Below, one piece after another: positions 7,852 to 16,410 of a stretch of DNA of 64,000 nucleotides. The translations under genes were made by a program, and so were the position numbers. The notes below the pieces were generated by a model that worked only from the letters and a program-made list of their open reading frames with translations, searched no databases and was not told where the DNA came from. Numbering within the stretch: position 1 is the stretch's first letter; every line of letters begins with the position of its first letter. This DNA is from Streptomyces sp. SS1-1 (lineage in GTDB: Bacteria; Actinomycetota; Actinomycetes; Streptomycetales; Streptomycetaceae). The stretch spans positions 7,480,501 to 7,544,500 of the forward strand of contig NZ_WBXN01000004.1 in NCBI RefSeq assembly GCF_008973465.1, given 5' to 3'.

Positions 7852-8748
7852 TCAGGTCCGCGGCTTGGTCGACGATGGCGGCTGCTGTGTCCTGCCGGTC
7901 GTGCGGGTGGCGTGCAGGGACGCCACGAGGCGGAGCCGGTCCGCGTCCGCGCTGCCCACTTCGGCGGTGTAGACCAGCATGAACGGCCCGGGCCGACCCG
8001 GCAGTGGATAGGTGTCCCAGTGGAGGTCGATGTCGCCGACCCCCGGGACCCTGAACGTCTTGATGCCGGTGACGGATGCCCGGACGTCGTGCCTGGCCCA
8101 GAGACGCCTGAACTCGGCGCTGCGGATGCTCAGTTCACCGACGATCGCGGTGGCACGCGGATGCGTGGGGTCGGTCGCGACGGCGGCCCGCATCATGCCG
8201 ATGTAGTCCAGCGCCTGCCGCTCCCAGTGCGGACACGCCCGCTCGGACATCACCGACTCGTCGAACATCAGCAGGAGCATGTTGAGCCGGTCGGCCGGGT
8301 AGTCGTCGGGGCTGCCCAGCAGCGCTTCCGCCATCGTGTTCCAGGCGAGCAGGTCGAGGTGGCGGCCGAGGACGATCGCCGGGGTGTCCATGACCCGCAA
8401 CAGCCGCCATGTGTTGTCCGGCACCGTCTCCGGACGGCGGTCGGCCACGACGGGTACGGGCCTGCGGGCGGCATGGGCCAGGGTGAACAGATGACGACGT
8501 TCCTCGTCGTCCAGGCCGAGCGCGTCGGCGAGCGCGTCCAGGACGCCGTCGGACGGGCGTACCTCCCGGCCCTGCTCCATCCGCTGGTAGTAGTCGGTGC
8601 TCAGCCCGGCCAGCAGGGCGAGCTCCTCACGTCGCAGCCCGGTGACCTTGCGCCGCCCGCCCGGCTCCAGCCCGACATCCTGCGGGCGCAGCCGGTTGCG
8701 CCGGGCACGCAGGAAGTCACCGAGCTCACGAGCGTAGGGATGCGTCAT
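7852..8748 (-). CDS. XRE-family regulator with MmyB-like ligand-binding domain
   Basis: 298 residues. The N-terminal helix-turn-helix is characteristic (RREELALLAGLSTDYYQRME, QGREVRPSDGVLDALADAL). The C-terminal domain begins VMDTPAIVLGRHLDLLAWN and contains FDESVMSERACPHWE, the PAS-like MmyB fold found in about 280-residue Streptomyces regulators. These are usually encoded next to, and divergent from, the short-chain dehydrogenase they regulate. That layout is seen here, with a palindrome at 8783-8799 in the 138-base gap. Start ATG 8748 is supported by full family length. Confidence 0.88.
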   Translation of the reverse strand: MTHPYARELGDFLRARRNRLRPQDVGLEPGGRRKVTGLRREELALLAGLSTDYYQRMEQGREVRPSDGVLDALADALGLDDEERRHLFTLAHAARRPVPVVADRRPETVPDNTWRLLRVMDTPAIVLGRHLDLLAWNTMAEALLGSPDDYPADRLNMLLLMFDESVMSERACPHWERQALDYIGMMRAAVATDPTHPRATAIVGELSIRSAEFRRLWARHDVRASVTGIKTFRVPGVGDIDLHWDTYPLPGRPGPFMLVYTAEVGSADADRLRLVASLHATRTTGRTQQPPSSTKPRT

Positions 8749-8782
8749 GTCAGGAGTGTCCCTCCTCCAGAGGCACTCAAGG

Positions 8783-8799
8783 TAGGTCCGGCGGACCTA
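8783..8799. promoter_or_regulatory. Palindrome TAGGTCC-GGC-GGACCTA between XRE and SDR genes
   Basis: Perfect 7+7 inverted repeat with a 3-base spacer, in the short divergent gap between the MmyB-type XRE gene and the SDR gene. It lies 34 bases from the XRE start. Likely operator of that regulator, by position and symmetry only. Confidence 0.65.
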
Positions 8800-8886
8800 G
8801 GCAACCGGCGACGACCGAAAGAGCCCGCACTGCCCTTACCGTCGCCGGACCAACACACCGGACACCCACAACAGCAGGAGCAGCAG

Positions 8887-9816
8887 ATGAGCGAATGGAC
8901 CGCCGACGGCATCCCCGACCAGCACGGCCGGGTCGCCGTCGTCACCGGCGCGAACTCCGGCCTCGGCCTGGTCACCGCCACCGAACTGGCCCACCGTGGC
9001 GCCCACGTCGTCCTCGCCGTTCGCGACACCACCGCCGGCACGAAGGCCGCCCGGCAGATCGGCGGCGACACCGAGGTACGCGAACTCGACCTGGCCAGCC
9101 TCGACTCCGTGCACGCCTTCGCCGCGAAACTCACCACCGACCACCCCGTCATCGACGTACTCGTCAACAACGCCGGCGCTGTGCTCCTCGGCCCACGCCG
9201 GACCACCACCGACGGATTCGAGCTGCACCTCGGCACCAACATGCTCGGCCCCTTCGCCCTGACCGGCCTGCTGCTGGACAACCTGTCGGCGGCACGGGAG
9301 CCCAGGGTCGTCAGCCTCAGCTCGATCACCCACAAGAACGCGCACCTCGACTTCGATGACCTCATGTTCGAACGCGACTACCGGGCCCCTGCCGCCTACG
9401 GCCGGTCGAAACTCGCCACCACCGTCTTCGGCATCGAACTGGACCGCCGCCTGCGTGCCGCCGGATCACCGATCGTCAGCGCACTGGCCCACCCCGGCCT
9501 GACCCGCACCAACCTGACCCCGCGCGCCTGGGAACACCGCGGCCGGTTCGGCCGGCTCATCGCGTCATCCGGCCTGCTGCTCACCCAGCCGGTCGAGCAA
9601 GGTGCGCTGCCGCAACTGCGCGCCGCGACACAACCCGGCGTGCGCGGCGGCCAGTTCTTCGGGCCGGCGTCCCTCTGGGAGACGCGGGGGAGGGTCACCG
9701 AAGTCCGTCCCAGCGCTGAGGCCGCCGATCCGGCGGTCGGCAGCCGGCTGTGGGCGGCGGCCGAAGAACTGACCGGCGTCCGCACCCTCCGACCGGCAGA
9801 TTCATCCCCCGCCTGA
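8887..9816 (+). CDS. Short-chain dehydrogenase/reductase (retinol-dehydrogenase-like)
   Basis: 309 residues. The dinucleotide-binding TGANSGLG is at 20-27, NNAG near 96, a serine in VVSLSSITH, and the catalytic YGRSK at 171-175. This is the NADP-preferring 'oxidoreductase/protochlorophyllide-like' SDR type of about 310 residues. Substrate unknown. The start is decided by CAGGAG 7 bases before ATG 8887. It is divergent from the MmyB-type XRE regulator, which is its likely controller. Its 3' end overlaps the convergent Fic gene by 15 bases. Confidence 0.88.
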   Translation: MSEWTADGIPDQHGRVAVVTGANSGLGLVTATELAHRGAHVVLAVRDTTAGTKAARQIGGDTEVRELDLASLDSVHAFAAKLTTDHPVIDVLVNNAGAVLLGPRRTTTDGFELHLGTNMLGPFALTGLLLDNLSAAREPRVVSLSSITHKNAHLDFDDLMFERDYRAPAAYGRSKLATTVFGIELDRRLRAAGSPIVSALAHPGLTRTNLTPRAWEHRGRFGRLIASSGLLLTQPVEQGALPQLRAATQPGVRGGQFFGPASLWETRGRVTEVRPSAEAADPAVGSRLWAAAEELTGVRTLRPADSSPA

Positions 9817-10419
9817 ACCGCGCCGCCTTCGCGCTCGCTCGCCGGCCCGTTGTCGGGTTTCGCGCATGTGGTGGTCGATGGAGCGGGTGAGGGCGAGCGC
9901 GCCGTGTGGGTCGTCGGCGTGGAAGGCGACGCGACGCAGCAACAGCACGCTGTCGAGTGCGACCCCTTCGCGCGCGAGTACGAAGAGGAGGGTGAGGAGG
10001 GCACTGCGGGCATTGCCGTCGTCGAAGGGGTGGAAGAAGCAGACGTCGAGGTACGCGCGGGCCGCCCGGGCGGTCAGCGGGAGAGGGCGGGTGGCGTCCT
10101 CGGCGCTCTGAGCGAGGCAGGCGTCGAAGCGGGCTCGGGTGTCAGCGGCGATGTCATAGCGTTCCCGGCCGCCCTTGGCGAACGCGGGCAGGCTGCGGAA
10201 CGGCGGCAACGCGGGCGCGCCGAGGACGTGTTGCTGCCAGCGCTGGATCAGGGCGAAGTCCAACCGGGCGCCGCGCGCGGCGTCGGCCCGCATCAACTCC
10301 AGCGCCGTGAGCAGGTTCTGGCCGCGGGCGGGGTCCAGGACGGAGTCGAAGGCCCGTATCTCGTCTGCCATTCCATCGCGCACCGGTGTCACGGCTGTCA
10401 CTGCTGTCGACGGTGTCAT
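9802..10419 (-). CDS. Fic-domain protein (probably the C-terminal part of a frameshifted gene)
   Basis: 205 residues from ATG 10419. The Fic core is complete: AKGGRERYDI (flap region), CFFHPFDDGNAR at 127-138 with the catalytic H130, and a helical end. Fic enzymes transfer AMP or other phosphate-linked groups to hydroxyls of target proteins. The motif ends NAR where most active enzymes have NGR; Ala at this place occurs in the Streptomyces Fic/DOC subfamily. No inhibitory (S/T)xxxE(G/N) helix is seen. The family normally starts with a W-L-x-V-R-x-x-V-P-W segment. That segment is present upstream at about 10450-10480 in another frame, so the ATG at 10419 is probably not the native start. Confidence 0.7.
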   Translation of the reverse strand: MTPSTAVTAVTPVRDGMADEIRAFDSVLDPARGQNLLTALELMRADAARGARLDFALIQRWQQHVLGAPALPPFRSLPAFAKGGRERYDIAADTRARFDACLAQSAEDATRPLPLTARAARAYLDVCFFHPFDDGNARSALLTLLFVLAREGVALDSVLLLRRVAFHADDPHGALALTRSIDHHMRETRQRAGERARRRRGSGGG

Positions 10420-11223
10420 GGGCGCGCTCCCGGCGCTGTCGCCGGCCGTGCCACGGCACGGAGTCCCGCACGCTGAGCCAGCGCTCGAGGTGATCGGGCG
10501 GCGCGGGCGGGGCGGCGGTGGTCAGGGTCACGTCGGGGCGTACGGCGTCAGCGAGGCGTTCGGAGATGTCCTCCACCAGCGCCGGGTCCGGGCCCGTCCA
10601 GCTCCTGAACCGGCCGCCGATCGCCTGCTCCACCAGGGTGTGCGGCGTCGTCGGGCGGGACGCCCCCAGCGGCTGAGGAACCAGCTCAGTACCTGATGGC
10701 AGTGCCCGTACCAGCCGCTGCCGCAGCCCGTGCGGTCGGTGACGTGCAGGATCAGGGTGCGGGCGGTGCGGTCCCACAGGATCCGCTGGTCGTCGATGCC
10801 GGCGAGATCCAGCGGGTACGCCTCGAACCAGGCGGCAAGCCGTTCCAGCCACTCCCGCCACTCCCGCAGCGCCGCGGTCACCCGGTCGAGGGTTTCGTCC
10901 GGGGTGGTGACCGAGTGCAGTGGGGAGAACCAACTGCCGACCGGCCCTCCACCGAAGTCCCCTTCGTCGTGTGCCCACCGCCAGCCGACGACCCAACGGC
11001 CGTAATGCTCGGCCAAGGCCCGGGTCATCGCGTCGGCCCAGGGCCTGGCCTCCTCCCAGCCCCAGTCGTACAGCGCCCGGTCGCCCGCGGAAACGTCAGG
11101 ACGTCGGGGCACCCGGCGGGCCGGTCCGAGCGACCTGACCACGCCTGCGGCAGCCTCGCTGTCGAACGGATGACGGGCGGGGGCGACCTCCGCCCAGGAC
11201 AGATCGCGGGGTGACAGCTCCAT
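10420..11223 (-). pseudogene. Upstream part of the Fic gene or a separate frameshifted gene
   Basis: From ATG 11223 (MELSPRDLSWAEVAPARHPF) the minus strand encodes a tryptophan-rich protein through HCHQVLSWFLSRWG. The good reading then moves one frame at the G-run 10663-10667 (one base apparently missing) to SRPTTPHTLVEQAIGGRF and DHLERWLSVRDSVPWH. Near 10450 it shifts again into the Fic-domain frame. The ending WLSVRDSVPW is how Streptomyces Fic proteins begin. This may be one long fused protein, or a hypothetical gene followed by fic. No ribosome site of note precedes ATG 11223. Without repair of the shifts no full protein can be made. Confidence 0.55.
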
Positions 11224-11331
11224 GAACACCGCGCAAGTCTCATGTCTCACCGGCACGGGTACAACTGGATCGCCGAGCCACGTCGGTTGAAGGGCCCCGC
11301 CGCCCAGCCTGGCGGCGACTACGGTGCTGGG

Positions 11332-12651
11332 GTGACTGATCTTGAAGTAGTGGCACGCGCGCTGGTGGGCGGCGGACGTCGTGTCGAACGGTTGCTTTGC
11401 CATCCGCGGCTTCCGCTCGTGGCCTGCTGGGACGCGGAGCGTCCGGCAGTACACATCTGGGACTGCGGTGGAGGCCGACTACGTGAACTCGGCTCCGTGG
11501 GCCTGTCGACGCCCATCTACGGGGACGCCCCGGCGTGGGAAGGGATATCGCGGGCGCCCGCTGTGGCGTGGCATCCGGACCGGCCGCTGCTTGTCGTGGC
11601 AGGGGAGAGCGGACTACGGCAATGGACTCCCGCAGGGGAAACCGAACCGGAAACGGTCCCAACCACCGCCTCCTACGACACTGTCGCCTTCAGCCCGGAC
11701 GGACAGACGCTGTGGGGTTCACCGTCGTTCCACGACGAAGGCGGCGACTGGGAGAGCTCGGACGTCATCGACCTCACCTCCGGAACCATCGGTCCCGGAC
11801 CCCGCTGGGACACCGGGGTCGCGGAGCATCCCGGAGGCGGGCTCGTCGCCACGCTGGCCAGCGACCAAGGGGCCACCTACTGTCTTTTCGCGCGCGTCGA
11901 CCAAGGGAATGCGCCTGCCGTGATGCGGCCGCTGCGCCGGGCACTGGTCCTGGACTGTGACGGCTACGAGACTCCGGTCTTCAGCGCGGACGGACGACAT
12001 ATGGCGGTGCGCGGCAACGCGTACGACAACTCGGTGGAGGTGTTCGAGTTCCCGTCGTTGCGTCGGGTCCTGAGCACGACCCTCGGCGACCCCAGCCCGG
12101 GCTATCCGTACCCGCAGGAGTGGCTCGACCAGGTGAATGCCTGGTCACGTCACAACATCGCCTTCGGACCGCGACCGGGCGTGCTGTGGATCGCGACCCC
12201 CGCGGGCGTACTGGTCGAGGTGGACGTCGAAACCCTGGAAGCGGCCGAGCACGCTGTGCGGACGGCGACCCCGGTGGCCGCACTGGCCGCCACGGCGACC
12301 GGCGAACTCCTCGTCGCCGGCGATGACGGCGAGTTGACGCTCATGTCAGTGCTGGACGCTTCGGCGCAGACCCGCGGCACGAGCAGGGAGGCCGCCGACA
12401 GGGCCGCCTGCGAGGACGCCGCAAGGGCTGCAGCCAGGGAGTTCTCGGAGACCACGGCCGAGGTTCCGGCCGACTGCGACGACCTGGAGACGCACCTTCT
12501 CCTGGCCGACGGAACCCGCACATGGGAGGCGGACGATCTGGAAACGGTGACCACGGCCGGCGCGACGGACCCCACCTGGCTTCGACTTCAAGCCGAGATC
12601 AACAAGGCACGACTGCAGAACGAACAGACCTTGGGGGAGGGGGAGGCATGA
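11332..12651 (+). CDS. Beta-propeller (WD40-like) hypothetical protein
   Basis: 439 residues, cytoplasmic (no signal peptide). Repeated blade-like units are visible: PLVACWDAERPAVHIWDC, AVAWHPDRPLLVVAG, TVAFSPDGQTLWGSP, VFSADGRHMAVRG and IAFGPRPGVLWIATPAG. The xFSPDGxxL type repeats indicate a WD40/PQQ-like propeller, probably a protein-interaction platform. The C-terminal 100 residues are charged and helical. The start is GTG 11332 (VTDLEVVARALVGGG), because an earlier in-frame GTG-like start would run into the divergent gene's promoter. Function unknown. Confidence 0.7.
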   Translation: MTDLEVVARALVGGGRRVERLLCHPRLPLVACWDAERPAVHIWDCGGGRLRELGSVGLSTPIYGDAPAWEGISRAPAVAWHPDRPLLVVAGESGLRQWTPAGETEPETVPTTASYDTVAFSPDGQTLWGSPSFHDEGGDWESSDVIDLTSGTIGPGPRWDTGVAEHPGGGLVATLASDQGATYCLFARVDQGNAPAVMRPLRRALVLDCDGYETPVFSADGRHMAVRGNAYDNSVEVFEFPSLRRVLSTTLGDPSPGYPYPQEWLDQVNAWSRHNIAFGPRPGVLWIATPAGVLVEVDVETLEAAEHAVRTATPVAALAATATGELLVAGDDGELTLMSVLDASAQTRGTSREAADRAACEDAARAAAREFSETTAEVPADCDDLETHLLLADGTRTWEADDLETVTTAGATDPTWLRLQAEINKARLQNEQTLGEGEA

Positions 12652-12655
12652 CGGA

Positions 12656-12673
12656 CAGGCCGGGGTCGGCCTG
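12656..12673. terminator. Stem-loop after axeA and the propeller gene
   Basis: CAGGCCG-GGGT-CGGCCTG, 7-bp perfect stem with a 4-base loop, between two convergent stop codons. It is part of the segment duplicated at 13735 (see repeat), where the second copy forms a longer stem. Confidence 0.7.
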
Positions 12674-12960
12674 CCCGTTGCTGGATGAGGGGTGAGGGTC
12701 AGCTGGTGCTGCAGGAGACGGTGGGCCAGGTCCAGTTGCCGTTGGTCTGGATGGTGGCGCCCCAGTTGTTGCCGTTGCCGTTCGGCTTGGCCACGAGGGT
12801 TTGCGCGTCGGGGTAGCTTGCGCTGATGTTCCAGGTGGCCAGGACCTTTTCGGGTGAGGGCACCTTCATCGTGACGGTCCAGTTGTTGGAGCCACTGACG
12901 GAGACGTTGAGGTTGTAGCGGTCGTTGTACTTGTCGCCGGCCGACAGCGTCGCCGTGCAA
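12656..12960. repeat. Direct repeat copy A: CBM2 end plus terminator of axeA
   Basis: About 305 bases matching 13735-14039 at an offset of 1079 bases, with only a handful of mismatches. It covers the terminator stem, the stop codon and the whole CBM2 coding segment. The CBM2 domains of axeA and xlnB differ at only one or two residues. Confidence 0.95.
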
Positions 12961-13706
12961 CTACCGCCCCCGCCACCGCCGCCACCGCCGCCACCGCCGC
13001 CGGAACCGCCGTCAGGTGCGACAGCGCGGCCGGTGGTCGGGGAGATCATGCCGGCGCAGAGATTGCGGCTGGCGAGGGACTGTGCGATGCGCGGGATGGC
13101 GGCGAGTGTGTTGGCGGGCCACTCGTGCATCAAGATGACCTGGCCGTTGGTGAGGCGGCCGACAGCCTGCACGATGGCGTCGGTGCTGGCGTTGTTCCAG
13201 TCCTGGGAGTCGACGTCCCAGATGACCTCGGTGAGGCCGTAACGCGATTCCACCGACCTGAGCGTCGAGTTCGTCTCGCCGTACGGAGGGCGGAACAGCT
13301 TCGGGGTGCCGCCGCCCGCCGAGGCGATGGCCTGCTGGGTCCGGGAGATCTCGGAGTCCATCTGGGACTGGCTCTGCTGGGTCAGGTGGGGGTGCGTGTA
13401 GCTGTGGTTGCCGACCCACATTCCGGCGTCGACCTGTGCCCGTACTTGAGACGGGTAGGCGGCCGCGTATTGGCCCTCATTGAACATGGTGGCCCGGAGA
13501 CCATTTTGTTTCAGGGCGTTGAGCAGGGCGGGGGTGTGGTCGTTGGACGGCCCGTCGTCGAACGTGAGGGCGACGTAGCCGTTGCAGCTGGCGGCCTGAG
13601 CCGGCGCCGCACTTCCTGCGACAAGCGAGCTGGCCATGAGCGTCCCGGCGACAAGCGCGTAACCAGTGGTGATGGCTGCCAGGGGCTTCCGGAGTCTGAG
13701 AGGCAC
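12699..13706 (-). CDS. axeA: Secreted acetylxylan esterase (CE4 polysaccharide deacetylase) with CBM2
   Basis: 335 residues from GTG 13706 behind AGGAGGG. A signal peptide (basic start, hydrophobic 10-34) ends near AQA at 36-38. The CE4 motifs are all present: TFDDGP (48-53), HSYTHPH (H101 and H105 as metal ligands), RPPYGETN (140-147), DVDSQDW (165-171) and LMHEW (H195). A poly-glycine linker leads to a C-terminal CBM2 (CTATLSAGDKYNDRYNLNV ... WTWPTVSCSTS) for binding xylan or cellulose. It removes acetyl groups from xylan. An acetylxylan esterase gene directly downstream of the GH11 gene is the known xlnB-axeA layout of S. lividans; CE4 enzymes also act on chitooligosaccharides. Confidence 0.88.
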   Translation of the reverse strand: MPLRLRKPLAAITTGYALVAGTLMASSLVAGSAAPAQAASCNGYVALTFDDGPSNDHTPALLNALKQNGLRATMFNEGQYAAAYPSQVRAQVDAGMWVGNHSYTHPHLTQQSQSQMDSEISRTQQAIASAGGGTPKLFRPPYGETNSTLRSVESRYGLTEVIWDVDSQDWNNASTDAIVQAVGRLTNGQVILMHEWPANTLAAIPRIAQSLASRNLCAGMISPTTGRAVAPDGGSGGGGGGGGGGGGGSCTATLSAGDKYNDRYNLNVSVSGSNNWTVTMKVPSPEKVLATWNISASYPDAQTLVAKPNGNGNNWGATIQTNGNWTWPTVSCSTS

Positions 13707-13730
13707 GAGGCGTTTCCCTCCTGGGGGGTA

Positions 13731-13756
13731 CGGGCAGGCCGGGGCCGGCCTGCCCG
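13731..13756. terminator. GC-rich stem-loop between xlnB and axeA
   Basis: A 12-bp perfect inverted repeat (13731-13742 with 13745-13756) lies after the xlnB stop and just before the axeA ribosome site. It could end part of the xlnB transcript or attenuate axeA. It is inside the duplicated segment, so the second gene inherited it together with the CBM2. Confidence 0.75.
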
Positions 13757-14039
13757 TTGCTGGGTGAAGGGCGGGGATTAGCTGGTGCTGCAGGAGACGG
13801 TCGGCCAGGTCCAGGTTCCGTTGGTCTGGATGGTGGCGCCCCAGTTGTTGCCGTTGCCGTTCGGCTTGGCCACGAGGGTTTGCGCGTCGGGGTAGCTTGC
13901 GCTGATGTTCCAGGTGGCGAGAACCTTTTCGGGTGAGGGCACCTTCATCGTGACGGTCCAGTTGTTGGAGCCGCTGACGGAGACGTTGAGGTTGTAGCGG
14001 TCGTTGTACTTGTCGCCGGCCGACAGCGTCGCCGTGCAG
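13735..14039. repeat. Direct repeat copy B: CBM2 end plus terminator of xlnB
   Basis: Partner of 12656-12960. The near-identity at DNA level, silent positions included, indicates recent duplication or ongoing gene conversion rather than old homology. Confidence 0.95.
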
Positions 14040-14812
14040 CCGCCGCCCCCGCCACCGCCGCCACCGTTGCCGCCGCCCCCGCCGCCATTGCCGCCGCCGG
14101 AACCGCCTTCGCTGACGGTGATGTTGGAGTTGCCGCTGCTCTGGTAGCCCTCGGTGGCCATGATCATGTAGTTGAAGCTGCCGAGGCGCATGCCGTGGCT
14201 CGCCCAGGCGTCGAAGTGGTTGCCGGTGGTGATGGTGCCGCCGGTCCGCTTCGACTGCCGGACACTCCAATACTGCTGGAAGGTCTTGGTGCCCTCGATG
14301 GACGGCTGGTTGACGCGGGTGGTCTCGTAGATGTCGTACGTGCCCCCGTCACTGTTGACGGTGCCCCTGTACGTGCCCGTGGGCCGGTAGGTGCCCCAGT
14401 TGTCGACGATGTAGTACTCGACGAGCGGGTTCTGGGACCATCCGTACAGGGCCAGGTAGGCGTTGCCGGACGGGTTGAAGCTGCCGGAGTAGTTCACCGT
14501 CTTGCGGCCGCCGGTGCTCCAGCCCTTGCCGCCCACGAAGTTGCCGACGTTGCTCCACTGGTAGCTGTAGTTGCCGCCGGAGCCCAGGTTCATGGACACC
14601 GAGCCGCCGCCGTCGCTCCAGTGCGAGTAGTAGTAACCGTTGTTGGTGCCGGTCTGGTTGGTGGTGACGACGGTGTCGGCGCTGGCGCTGGCCGGCAATG
14701 CCACGGCTGCGACGACGATCGCGAACGCACAGAGCCTGCTGAAGAGGGAGAGCAGACGCCTTCTGGGCCGGGGAGGCGGGCTCCCGACCGTCAGAGCGGA
14801 TGAGTGGTGCAT
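13778..14812 (-). CDS. xlnB: Secreted GH11 endo-1,4-beta-xylanase with CBM2
   Basis: 344 residues from ATG 14812 behind GGAAGG. A long twin-arginine-like signal region (RPRRRLLSLFSRL) precedes a hydrophobic core and an ASASAD cleavage site near 45. The GH11 jelly-roll follows: NGYYYSHWSDGGG, nucleophile E132 in NPLVEYYIVDNWG and acid/base E221 in MIMATEGYQSSG. A Gly/Asn linker (236-258) leads to a CBM2 starting at C259. It cuts internal xylan bonds outside the cell. The gene is followed by axeA on the same strand, and upstream palindromes of the xylanase type suggest induction by xylan oligosaccharides. Confidence 0.93.
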   Translation of the reverse strand: MHHSSALTVGSPPPRPRRRLLSLFSRLCAFAIVVAAVALPASASADTVVTTNQTGTNNGYYYSHWSDGGGSVSMNLGSGGNYSYQWSNVGNFVGGKGWSTGGRKTVNYSGSFNPSGNAYLALYGWSQNPLVEYYIVDNWGTYRPTGTYRGTVNSDGGTYDIYETTRVNQPSIEGTKTFQQYWSVRQSKRTGGTITTGNHFDAWASHGMRLGSFNYMIMATEGYQSSGNSNITVSEGGSGGGNGGGGGGNGGGGGGGGGCTATLSAGDKYNDRYNLNVSVSGSNNWTVTMKVPSPEKVLATWNISASYPDAQTLVAKPNGNGNNWGATIQTNGTWTWPTVSCSTS

Positions 14813-15363
14813 GTCTTTCCTTCCTGGGTGGGGGACTTGCAGGAGGGAGATCACGGATGCTGCCCGGAGGACCACGTCCGCGCCGAGGGGCACGTCCGTT
14901 GGGTGCGGTCCAGAGGCCTTGGTGAACGGTTCGGGACGTTCGGATCGATATCGGCACCGTTCATGAGGGACCTCGGTCGCCTGTGGTGGACGAAGGTGAA
15001 GCAGTCGGGCCACAAGCACCAGGAGTCCCCCCGTTGTTACGGAGAGGTTTCGAACGCTGGAGAGTATGGGCGTGGCGCAAGTGCACAGTCAATGACTAAG
15101 TTTCCGAAAGATTATCGAAACATGAATGGCTTGACCGGGGATCATGCTTCGAATGTTTCGATTTGCTGGAAGGGGGTGGTGAACGCCCAGGTGAACTAGG
15201 GTCGGTGCGGTCGGGCGACGTCGGGCTGGCGTGGACGCGGTGGACTACTGGCCGAAAGCGTCACCGCGTCCTGAGCGCACGGGTCGGGGGCTGGAACCGC
15301 TGAGGCCGGTCCCCTGGGGCATCGGGCACTGAGGAAGTCGGCACGTAACAGAGGAGCGCACCG
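14813..15363. promoter_or_regulatory. xlnB upstream control region with CGAA/TTCG palindromes
   Basis: 551 non-coding bases, markedly A/T-richer at 15040-15175 than the surroundings. CGAATGTTTCG (15150-15160) matches the published Streptomyces xylanase operator pattern CGAAA-N-TTTCG except at one position. Related elements are GTTTCGAAC (15047-15055), and a CGAAA pair within 15104-15120 (TTTCCGAAAG and ATCGAAAC). These probably bind a LacI-type xylan-response repressor. The promoter of the divergent kinase gene at 15364 must also lie here. Confidence 0.6.
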
Positions 15364-16248
15364 GTGAGGGAAGCGACATCTGGCCTGCTCGAACGCCTCC
15401 ATGCGGCTGGTCTGAGCGATGTCGTAGCGGTCGAGCCGGCTGCTGGCGGCTTCGCCGCAACCTCGGCCGTCGCGCGGCGTGGTGATGGCACGTCAGTCTT
15501 TGTCAAGACGTTCGGGGAGCCACCGTCGGACGATGCCTTCGCCGTCGAGGCGGAGGGGCTCACCGTGCTGGGTGAGAGGGGCGGTCTGGCCACGCCCGAA
15601 GTCATCCATGTGGACCGCGACCTACTCGTGCTGTCCGTGCTGCAGCCGCGCCCTGGGACCGCGACCTTTTGGGAGCAGTTGGCCCATGTGCTTGCCCGTC
15701 TGCACACCACCACTCGGTACCCGCGATTCGGGTGGCACCGGGACAACTGGCTGGGGCGCCGTCGGCAGATCAATACCTGGGAGGATGACGGCTTCGCGTT
15801 CTTCGCCCAGAATCGGTTGCTGCGCTGGCTGGACGAGCGGCGCGTTCAGGAGGCGTTGGACGCCGCCGACCGGATGGCACTGGAGCGCCTGTGCGAGAGG
15901 CTGCCTGAGCTGCTGCCGAGCAAGCCGGCCTGTTTGACGCACGGGGATCTGTGGGCGATGAACGTCATGGCGACTGCGGACGGCCTGCCCGCACTGATCG
16001 ACCCGGCCGTGTCGTACACCTGGGCCGAGGTCGACCTGGCCCACCTGTGGACGACGGCGCCGCCGCCTGAGGCGCACGTGTTCTTCACGCTGTACGCCGA
16101 GCTGACCGGCCTCGACGCCGGCTGGCGCGAACGCATGCCGATTCTCCAGCTACGCCAACACCTGGCCGTGATCGCCCAGTTCGACCCCGACTGGGGGGCC
16201 GCTGACGCCGTGCGCGCCACGCTCGCCCCGTTCCGGCGACGGCTGTGA
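15364..16248 (+). CDS. Fructosamine-kinase family phosphotransferase
   Basis: 294 residues from GTG 15364 behind GAGGAG. The protein-kinase-like fold of fructosamine-3-kinases is seen: FVKTF (ATP-binding lysine, residue about 48), an HxDxxN-like loop THGDLWAMN at 192-200 (D195 catalytic, N200), and ALIDPAVSY (metal-binding D near 211). HRDNWLG near 125 is the family's substrate-side motif. These enzymes phosphorylate ketoamine adducts on proteins or small molecules and so reverse glycation. Other bacterial members act on free sugar-amine compounds. Stands alone. Confidence 0.85.
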   Translation: MREATSGLLERLHAAGLSDVVAVEPAAGGFAATSAVARRGDGTSVFVKTFGEPPSDDAFAVEAEGLTVLGERGGLATPEVIHVDRDLLVLSVLQPRPGTATFWEQLAHVLARLHTTTRYPRFGWHRDNWLGRRRQINTWEDDGFAFFAQNRLLRWLDERRVQEALDAADRMALERLCERLPELLPSKPACLTHGDLWAMNVMATADGLPALIDPAVSYTWAEVDLAHLWTTAPPPEAHVFFTLYAELTGLDAGWRERMPILQLRQHLAVIAQFDPDWGAADAVRATLAPFRRRL

Positions 16249-16410
16249 AGGGATGCGAACACACTCTGGTCGCGGTGCTGCGTCCAGCAGGCCGGCGTCG
16301 GCTCGGCGACCTCCGTTCTCAGGGGAGGAGGCGCCAAGGGCGCGAAGGGCGCGAGAACAACGTCGAAACATTCGCTTTCTGGACCGCGCGCGTCCCACAC
16401 ATCAAAACGC

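Noticed and set aside
8887..9816. SDR gene as part of a biosynthetic cluster
   Set aside because: No synthase, tailoring or transport genes near; only its divergent regulator.
12960..14100. Poly-glycine coding runs as a CRISPR-like or satellite array
   Set aside because: They are in-frame linkers of axeA and xlnB; no regular spacers.
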